Shown in pieces: positions 40,149 to 45,425 of a stretch of DNA of 45,425 nucleotides (its first letter is position 1; each line of letters starts with the position of its first letter). Location: NCBI GenBank assembly GCA_016292785.1, contig JAEDFL010000011.1, forward strand, positions 1-45,425. Direction: 5' to 3'. The notes beneath the pieces are model-generated. The model was given only the letters and a program-made list of their open reading frames with translations. It made no database searches and was not told where the DNA came from. The position numbers and the translations under genes are program-made. This DNA comes from Clostridiaceae bacterium (GTDB lineage Bacteria > Bacillota > Clostridia > Oscillospirales > Acutalibacteraceae).

Positions 40149-41894
40149 TCAGTTGTTATAAAGTCCGCGCTTAACGTAGGTTGTGTGGAGAACCTCGTGC
40201 GCCTTGTGGCTGCCGGGCTCACCGAAGAACTCGTCATATACACGCTTTATAGCTGAATTTTCGTGTGACTTACGGTTTTCGTTGTTCTTATCAAGGGTGT
40301 AAAGAACGGAAGCTCTCTTGCTTCTGTAATCCTCAAAGTTGCGAACCGATGCAGGAACGATCGGCTGTCCGCCGCCGTTGATACAGCCGCCGGGGCAAGC
40401 CATGATCTCAATGAACTGGTACTCGCTGGTGCCGTTCTTGACCTGCTCCATGAGGGTTTTTGCGTTCTTTGTGCCGCTTGCAACCGCAACCTTGATCTGG
40501 AGATCGCCAGCGGCATAGGTGGCTTCCTTGACGCCCTCCATACCTCTGACCTCTGTAAAGTCAACATTTTCAAGGGTCTGACCTGTGATCTTCTCAACAG
40601 CGGTACGAAGCGCAGCTTCCATAACTCCGCCTGTTGCGCCGAAGATAACGCCTGCGCCCGAACCCTCGCCGAGAGGACTGTCAAAGGTCTCGTCGGGAAG
40701 TGAGTTGAAGCTGATGCCTGCGCTCTTGATCATTCTTGCAAGCTCACGGGTTGTGATGGAGATATCAACATCCGCATAGCCCGATGCGCTCTGATCTGCT
40801 CTGCCGACCTCAAATTTCTTTGCGGTACAGGGCATTACGCTGACGCTGACGATCTTTGCAGGATCAATGTCCATCTTCTGAGCGTACCATGTCTTGAGCG
40901 TTGCGCCGAACATCTGCTGAGGTGACTTGCAGGAGGAAAGGTGGTCAAGCTGATCGGGATAGTAGAACTCGCAATACTTAACCCAGCCCGGTGAACAGGA
41001 GGTGATCATCGGGAGAACGCCGCCGTTTGTAATTCTTTCGATAAGCTCGTTGGACTCCTCCATAATGGTAAGGTCGGCGGAGAAATCGGTGTCGAATACC
41101 TTGTCAAAGCCGAGACGGCGAAGAGCGGCAACCATCTTGCCCTCTGTGTCTGTTCCGATCGGAAGACCGAATTCCTCACCGAGAGCCGCTCTGACAGCCG
41201 GAGCTGTCTGAACAACAACGTACTTATCGGGATCGTTGATAGCTTCAAGAACCTTCGGTGTGTCGTCCTTCTCACGAAGTGCGCCTGTCGGGCAGTTCAC
41301 GATACACTGACCGCAGGAGATACATGAAAACTCCTGAATATCTCTCTCAAAAGGAGAGGTGATGCAGGTGTCAAAGCCACGGGCGTTTGCTCCGATAACG
41401 GAGATTGCCTGATTGTCGCAGGCGGCAACGCAGCGGCGGCAAAGAATACACTTGCTGTTGTCACGGATCATATGAGCCATTGAAGCGTCATAGGCATAGT
41501 CGGGAGTTACGCCGTCGAACTTGCTCTCGTTCTCAACGCCGTATTCCTTACAGAGCTTCTGAAGCTCGCAGTTTCTGCTTCTTACGCAGGAGAGGCACTT
41601 GCGGTCATGGGTTGAAAGAATAAGCTCAAGAGTAGTTCTTCTGGAATTGCGTACTCTCTCGGAGTTTGTGAAAACCTCCATTCCCTCGTTTACGGGGTAA
41701 ACACAGGAAGCAACGAGGCTTCTTGCTCCCTTGACCTCAACCATACAGATACGGCAAGCACCGATCTGGTTGATTTCCTTGAGGAAGCAAAGCGTCGGAA
41801 TCTCTATTCCGGCATAGCGAGCGGCTTCAAGGATTGAAATTCCGCTCGGCACGCTCAGAGGCATGCCATTGATTTTAATATTAACCATTTCCAT
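40149..41894 (-). CDS. hydA: [FeFe] hydrogenase large subunit, HydA type
   Basis: This is the catalytic subunit of a multimeric [FeFe] hydrogenase. It has 581 residues from the chosen ATG (M4 of the open frame), which sits nine bases after AAGGAGG. Domains in order: a [2Fe-2S] domain (CFLKEINQIGACRIC...C), the His-Cys3 [4Fe-4S] domain (HDRKCLSC...C), two [4Fe-4S] clusters (CILCRRC and CISCGQC), the H-cluster domain with TSCSPGW, MPCTAKK and EIMACPGGCINGGG, and a C-terminal small-subunit-like tail. It lies last in the operon, after the NuoF-like gene. It probably makes H2 from NADH and ferredoxin by bifurcation. Confidence 0.95.
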   Translation of the reverse strand: MEMVNIKINGMPLSVPSGISILEAARYAGIEIPTLCFLKEINQIGACRICMVEVKGARSLVASCVYPVNEGMEVFTNSERVRNSRRTTLELILSTHDRKCLSCVRSRNCELQKLCKEYGVENESKFDGVTPDYAYDASMAHMIRDNSKCILCRRCVAACDNQAISVIGANARGFDTCITSPFERDIQEFSCISCGQCIVNCPTGALREKDDTPKVLEAINDPDKYVVVQTAPAVRAALGEEFGLPIGTDTEGKMVAALRRLGFDKVFDTDFSADLTIMEESNELIERITNGGVLPMITSCSPGWVKYCEFYYPDQLDHLSSCKSPQQMFGATLKTWYAQKMDIDPAKIVSVSVMPCTAKKFEVGRADQSASGYADVDISITTRELARMIKSAGISFNSLPDETFDSPLGEGSGAGVIFGATGGVMEAALRTAVEKITGQTLENVDFTEVRGMEGVKEATYAAGDLQIKVAVASGTKNAKTLMEQVKNGTSEYQFIEIMACPGGCINGGGQPIVPASVRNFEDYRSKRASVLYTLDKNNENRKSHENSAIKRVYDEFFGEPGSHKAHEVLHTTYVKRGLYNN

Positions 41895-41908
41895 TTCTGA
41901 CATCCTCC

Positions 41909-43696
41909 TTATTTCTTAACGATTGCGCCGAAGCGGCAGGTATCCATACATACGCCGCACTTGATGCACTTGCTTGTATCAATGGTGTGAGCGGTCTTGA
42001 CTGCGCCCGAGATTGCGCCGACGGGGCACTTTCTTGCACAGGCGGTACAGCCCTTACACTTGTCTGCGTCTACCGAGTAGGAAATGAGCTTCTTACATAC
42101 GCCGGCAGGACACTTCTTGTCAACGATGTGTGAGATGTACTCGTCCTTGAAGAAACGAAGCGTTGCAAGAACAGGGTTCGGAGCTGTCTGACCGAGACCG
42201 CAGAGTGAATTGTCTTTAATATAGTGGGCGAGAGACTCAAGCTCGTCAAGGTCGTCAAGCGTTGCCTTGCCGTCCGTGATCTTCTCAAGAAGCTCTCTCA
42301 TTCTCTTTGTACCGATACGGCACGGAGTACACTTACCGCAGCTCTCATCAACCGTGAAGTCGAGGAAGAACTTTGCGATATCAACCATACAGTTGTCCTC
42401 GTCCATAACGATAAGTCCGCCTGAACCCATCATACAGCCGATTGCGGTAAGGTTGTCGTAGTCGATAGGCGTGTCCATAAGAGAAGCGGGAATACATCCG
42501 CCGGAGGGACCGCCCGTCTGAGCTGCCTTGAACTTCTTGCCGTTGGGAATACCGCCGCCGATATCCTCGATGATCTCACGCAGTGTAGTACCCATCGGAA
42601 TTTCAACAAGTCCCGTGTTGTTTATCTTTCCGCCGAGAGCGAATACCTTTGTACCCGTTGACTTCTCGGTGCCCATTGAGTTGAAGAACTCGGCGCCGTT
42701 GAGAATGATCTGGGGAATGTTGGCAAAGGTCTCAACGTTGTTTTCTGTTGTCGGCTTGCCGAAAAGTCCCTTAACCGCAGGATATGGCGGACGGGGACGA
42801 GGCTCGCCTCGGTTGCCCTCGATCGAGGTCATAAGAGCTGTTTCCTCACCGCATACGAATGCGCCTGCGCCGAGACGGATATGAAGATCGAAGTCAAAGC
42901 CCGAATTGAATATGTTCTTTCCGAGAAGACCTGCTTCACGAGCCTGCTTGATAGCAACCTCAAGACGGTGAACGGCGATAGGATACTCGGCACGGACATA
43001 AACATAGCCCTCTGTTGCGCCTGTTGCATAGCCGCAGATCGTCATTGCCTCAACGATACAGTGGGGATCGCCCTCAAGAACGGAACGATCCATGAATGCG
43101 CCCGGGTCACCCTCGTCGGCATTACATACAACATACTTCTGGTCGGCTGAATTTTTTGCGGTGAAGCTCCACTTGAGACCTGTGGGGAATCCGCCGCCGC
43201 CTCGTCCTCTGAGGCCTGAATCCTTAACAATCTGGATAACCTCGTCGGGAGTAAGCTCGGTCAGGCACTTTGCAAGAGCCTGATAGCCGTCCATAGCGAT
43301 ATATTCTTCGATATTTTCAGGATCAATTACACCGCAGTTACGAAGCGCAACTCTGTGCTGCTTCTTGTAGAAGTTTGTTTCGTTGAGCGGCTTGATATCA
43401 TCCTTGTGGACTGTCTCCTCATAGAGAAGTCTCTTGACCATACGTCCCTTGAGAAGATGCTCCTCGACGATTTCGGGAACGTCCTCAACCTTGACCTCGC
43501 TGTAGAAACAGCCCTCGGGATATACGATCATAACCGGACCTAATGCACAAAGTCCGAAGCAGCCGGTTTTGATTACTTTTACCTCATTTTCGAGATCCTT
43601 TGCTTTAAGCTCCTGCTCAAGCTTTTCGATGATCTCGGCACTGTGTGAGGAAGTACAGCCGGTACCGCCGCAGACAAGAACGTGTGAACGATACAT
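41909..43696 (-). CDS. hydB: NuoF-like flavoprotein subunit (HydB/HndC)
   Basis: This is the 595-residue diaphorase subunit of the hydrogenase. The N-terminal thioredoxin-like [2Fe-2S] domain has CGGTGC and CFGLC. The FMN/NAD fold carries GLRGRGGGGFPTGLKW and CNADEGDPGAFMDRS. An SLBB-type part and SCGKCTPCRIG ([4Fe-4S]) follow, then two ferredoxin clusters (CKGCTACARKC and CIKCGVCMDTC). It should oxidise NADH and pass electrons to HydA. AAGGAGG precedes the ATG. It stands between the small [2Fe-2S] subunit and hydA, as in bifurcating hydrogenase operons. Confidence 0.94.
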   Translation of the reverse strand: MYRSHVLVCGGTGCTSSHSAEIIEKLEQELKAKDLENEVKVIKTGCFGLCALGPVMIVYPEGCFYSEVKVEDVPEIVEEHLLKGRMVKRLLYEETVHKDDIKPLNETNFYKKQHRVALRNCGVIDPENIEEYIAMDGYQALAKCLTELTPDEVIQIVKDSGLRGRGGGGFPTGLKWSFTAKNSADQKYVVCNADEGDPGAFMDRSVLEGDPHCIVEAMTICGYATGATEGYVYVRAEYPIAVHRLEVAIKQAREAGLLGKNIFNSGFDFDLHIRLGAGAFVCGEETALMTSIEGNRGEPRPRPPYPAVKGLFGKPTTENNVETFANIPQIILNGAEFFNSMGTEKSTGTKVFALGGKINNTGLVEIPMGTTLREIIEDIGGGIPNGKKFKAAQTGGPSGGCIPASLMDTPIDYDNLTAIGCMMGSGGLIVMDEDNCMVDIAKFFLDFTVDESCGKCTPCRIGTKRMRELLEKITDGKATLDDLDELESLAHYIKDNSLCGLGQTAPNPVLATLRFFKDEYISHIVDKKCPAGVCKKLISYSVDADKCKGCTACARKCPVGAISGAVKTAHTIDTSKCIKCGVCMDTCRFGAIVKK

Positions 43697-43708
43697 TGAT
43701 TTTCCTCC

Positions 43709-44083
43709 TTAATCTTTTACAACAGCGCCTACGGTATAGTCAACAACCGGATTGCCGTTTACAATATGGGAAGCAACGATTTCGGCTACCTTTTCGGGCG
43801 TTACCTGAACATAGGTTACCTTATCCTTGCCAGGTTCAAAAACCTCAACGATCGGCTCGTACTGGCACATACCGATGCAGCCTGTCTGAGCGACCGTAAC
43901 GTTTTTAAGATTTCTTTTTGCGACCTCGTCAACAAAAGCGTTGAGAACGGGACGTGCGCCTGCCGCAATACCGCAGGTTGCCATGCCGACTACGACACGG
44001 ATTCCGTCGCCCGTACCCTCACGGTCTGTCATTGCCGCCTTAGCCTTGTCACGGATGGCGAGCAACTCTTCAAGTGATTTCAT
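43709..44083 (-). CDS. [2Fe-2S] thioredoxin-like subunit
   Basis: This is a 124-residue protein with a thioredoxin-like [2Fe-2S] fold. Four cysteines are arranged as C-x-n (ATCGIAAG) and C-x3-C (TGCIGMC), matching the HndB/ferredoxin-like subunit found beside NuoF-like hydrogenase subunits. It probably relays electrons within the complex. It follows the HATPase stop directly and precedes hydB by 12 bases. Confidence 0.87.
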   Translation of the reverse strand: MKSLEELLAIRDKAKAAMTDREGTGDGIRVVVGMATCGIAAGARPVLNAFVDEVAKRNLKNVTVAQTGCIGMCQYEPIVEVFEPGKDKVTYVQVTPEKVAEIVASHIVNGNPVVDYTVGAVVKD

Positions 44084-44635
44084 TTACAGTACACCTCCAC
44101 GGATAATTTGTGTTTGTTCATGCAGGTACTCTTTTATCCACTGCGTAACGGACGGTTCGCTGAGCGGAACTCCGCCGAGAATCTCGTTAAGCTCGGCAGT
44201 GGAAAGAGTGAATTCTTTTTCATCAACCTTAAAGCGATAAATAAAATCGCGGTCTGTGTTCATGGTGATAAGCGTGATGATTGTGGAATCAATGTCGCCC
44301 AGCGGAGTGAAGTCGATGCTGTCGGTCTTAAACCGTGCCGTAACCCGTGTTCCCGCGCCGACCTCGGATTCAATCGACAGACTTCCGCCCGTCTGTTCGG
44401 CGGCAAGCTTGAAAAGCGGAATACCCATTCCGACCTTTCTTGTCGTTCTCGTCGTGAAGAACGGATCCTGAACATTTTGAACCTGTTCGGGAGTCATTCC
44501 TCTGCCGTTGTCGTAAATTCCTATTATCATCTCGTTTTTGTGCGTGTCCTCGGCTATCTCTATTTCAATCAGAGAAGCTCCGGCAGAAATTGAATTCTGC
44601 GCAATGTCGAGAACATTCAATGATAACTCACGCAT
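44084..44635 (-). CDS. Stand-alone histidine-kinase-like ATPase
   Basis: This 183-residue protein is a GHKL-type ATP-binding domain only. The N box is LDIAQNS, and the G1 box DNGRGM, F box DPFFTTR and G2 box GMGIPLF are present. There is no phospho-accepting histidine domain, membrane segment or response regulator nearby. It sits inside the hydrogenase operon, between the NuoE-like gene and the [2Fe-2S] gene. I recall a similar gene in the hydrogenase cluster of Clostridium thermocellum. It may control or mature the complex, but its job is unproven. Confidence 0.88.
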   Translation of the reverse strand: MRELSLNVLDIAQNSISAGASLIEIEIAEDTHKNEMIIGIYDNGRGMTPEQVQNVQDPFFTTRTTRKVGMGIPLFKLAAEQTGGSLSIESEVGAGTRVTARFKTDSIDFTPLGDIDSTIITLITMNTDRDFIYRFKVDEKEFTLSTAELNEILGGVPLSEPSVTQWIKEYLHEQTQIIRGGVL

Positions 44636-44647
44636 GATCTTTTATAA

Positions 44648-45145
44648 TTATGCTCTGTACTTGGCAAGAATGCCGGGTACATCGTCTGCCGTAAGCTTTC
44701 CGTAAACTTCATCGTTGACGGTCAGGACGGGGGCAAGTCCGCAAGCGCCTATGCAGCGGCAAGCCTCAACCGAGAACATTCCGTCGTCCGAGCATTCGCC
44801 TGCGCCGATACCAAGCTCCTCACAGATCTTGTCAAGAAGCTCCTGAGAGCCTTTAACGTAGCAAGCAGTGCCGAGACAAACAGAGATGTTGTACTCTCCC
44901 TTAGGGGAAAGCGCAAACTGAGCATAGAATGTGGATACGCCGTAAACCTTTTCAAGGGGTACGTTCATTCCGTCGGCGATCATCGTCTGAACCTCAAACG
45001 GAAGATATCCGTATATTGCCTGCGCCTGCTGCATAACGTGCATGAGCAAGCTTTTGTTATCCTTGCATTCCTCAATTACTGCTTTGAGCTGCGCCTCCTG
45101 CTCAGGTGTTCCTCTAAACGGGATTTTGCTGATTTTCTTGAGCAT
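44648..45145 (-). CDS. hydC: NuoE-like [2Fe-2S] subunit (HydC)
   Basis: This 165-residue subunit has the NuoE fold: a helical N-terminal domain (LLMHVMQQAQAIYGYLP, VYGVSTFYAQF), then a thioredoxin-like domain with the four cluster cysteines in CLGTACYVKG and CRCIGACG. It carries electrons from the NADH-oxidising subunit. It is the first gene of the operon, with a GGAGG site before its ATG and the promoter and Rex-type operator upstream. Confidence 0.93.
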   Translation of the reverse strand: MLKKISKIPFRGTPEQEAQLKAVIEECKDNKSLLMHVMQQAQAIYGYLPFEVQTMIADGMNVPLEKVYGVSTFYAQFALSPKGEYNISVCLGTACYVKGSQELLDKICEELGIGAGECSDDGMFSVEACRCIGACGLAPVLTVNDEVYGKLTADDVPGILAKYRA

Positions 45146-45221
45146 TTAAGTTGTTCCTCCTTTACAACAGTTTAGCCGCAATGCGAACGGTCGTGAGGAT
45201 GAACACTTGCAAAAAGGCAGT

Positions 45222-45239
45222 GTGTTAAATAATTAACAC
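45222..45239. promoter_or_regulatory. Rex-type operator of the hydrogenase operon
   Basis: GTGTTAAATAATTAACAC is a palindrome matching 12 of the 14 fixed positions of the Rex consensus TTGTTAANNNNTTAACAA. It lies between the promoter and the hydC start, fitting repression that is lifted when NADH is high. The rex gene itself is not in the window. Confidence 0.78.
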
Positions 45240-45261
45240 TCCGAAAGTCCGCAATACAACA

Positions 45262-45283
45262 TTATAATGCTGGTACATTATAA
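45262..45283. promoter_or_regulatory. Inverted repeat over the hydC -10 region
   Basis: TTATAATG and CATTATAA are perfect 8-base inverted arms separated by six bases. The right arm contains the -10 of the promoter. It could be a second operator, or two TATAAT-like sites placed face to face. Confidence 0.4.
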
Positions 45284-45305
45284 CACATTAAAATTAAATA
45301 GTAAA
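45277..45305 (-). promoter_or_regulatory. Promoter of the hydrogenase operon
   Basis: TTTACT (45305-45300), a 17-base spacer and TATAAT (45282-45277) on the minus strand. The start site would lie about 30 bases before the Rex-type palindrome. Confidence 0.7.
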
Positions 45306-45425
45306 CACATTTATCGAATTAAATTCTGCCATAACGGCTCAAAAGCGACAATTTTATAATTTTTTTTCATATTATTTCTCTGCAATTTTTCCCTATCTCC
45401 TCTTTTTGACATAATAAATAAATCA
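45306..45425. other. Edge of window, AT-rich, nothing recognised
   Basis: The last 120 bases are very AT-rich. No gene, terminator or motif could be supported; this may be the far side of a divergent promoter region. Confidence 0.5.

Overview
The window is chromosomal DNA from a Gram-positive anaerobe of the class Clostridia, most likely a gut bacterium of the Ruminococcaceae/Oscillospiraceae type. The evidence is a T-box leader, AGGAGG ribosome-binding sites, TTGACA-N17-TATAAT promoters, an electron-bifurcating [FeFe] hydrogenase operon with a Rex-type operator, several intracellular glycosidases, and the gene orders infC-rpmI-rplT and dprA-topA-trmFO-rnc-(radical SAM)-smc. No phage, integrase, CRISPR array or transposase gene was seen. 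Species identity is inference.

Left part (1-9.7 kb): a leftward tRNA pair (CAU anticodon, then Trp) is followed by a 650-base gene-free stretch with hairpins and one copy of a dispersed structured repeat. A tryptophan T-box then controls a stand-alone trpB2. Leftward genes follow: a DUF2130 coiled-coil protein, and an ogg-ABC-ABC operon encoding an 8-oxoguanine glycosylase and a heterodimeric ABC exporter. Upstream of ogg lies a 250-base cluster of DnaA boxes with a Rex-like site, leading into a small membrane-protein gene. nth (endonuclease III) follows.

Middle part (9.8-25.4 kb): a repeat-rich lipoprotein, GH78 alpha-L-rhamnosidase plus inorganic pyrophosphatase, a second lipoprotein, a membrane M28 peptidase divergent from a VanY-type D,D-carboxypeptidase, and a leftward operon of prfB, a cyclase-family hydrolase, GH29 fucosidase and a priming sugar transferase. 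A prokaryotic RING/DUF2628 membrane protein with galU follows. The prfB gene has no programmed frameshift.

Right part (23.6-45.4 kb): a long leftward operon of mostly overlapping genes runs from an RNA methyltransferase through dprA, topA, trmFO, rnc, an Elp3-like radical SAM gene and smc to a GH127 glycosidase, and ends in the second copy of the repeat and a terminator. Upstream lies infC-rpmI-rplT with an L20-type leader and an ATC start codon for infC. Two rightward genes (a zinc-ribbon/TPR membrane protein and a small membrane protein) are followed by a MITE-like element. The window ends with a five-gene hydrogenase operon (NuoE-like, stand-alone HATPase, 2Fe-2S protein, NuoF-like, HydA) transcribed leftward from a promoter next to a Rex-type operator.

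No wholly new multi-gene system is demonstrated. The most promising unexplained signals are the dispersed 57-nt hairpin element (two copies, wobble pattern favouring a minus-strand RNA), the DnaA-box cluster with an embedded Rex-like box at 8.4-8.6 kb, the HATPase inside the hydrogenase operon, and the prokaryotic RING-DUF2628 protein. All homology calls were made by eye from motifs, without database searches.
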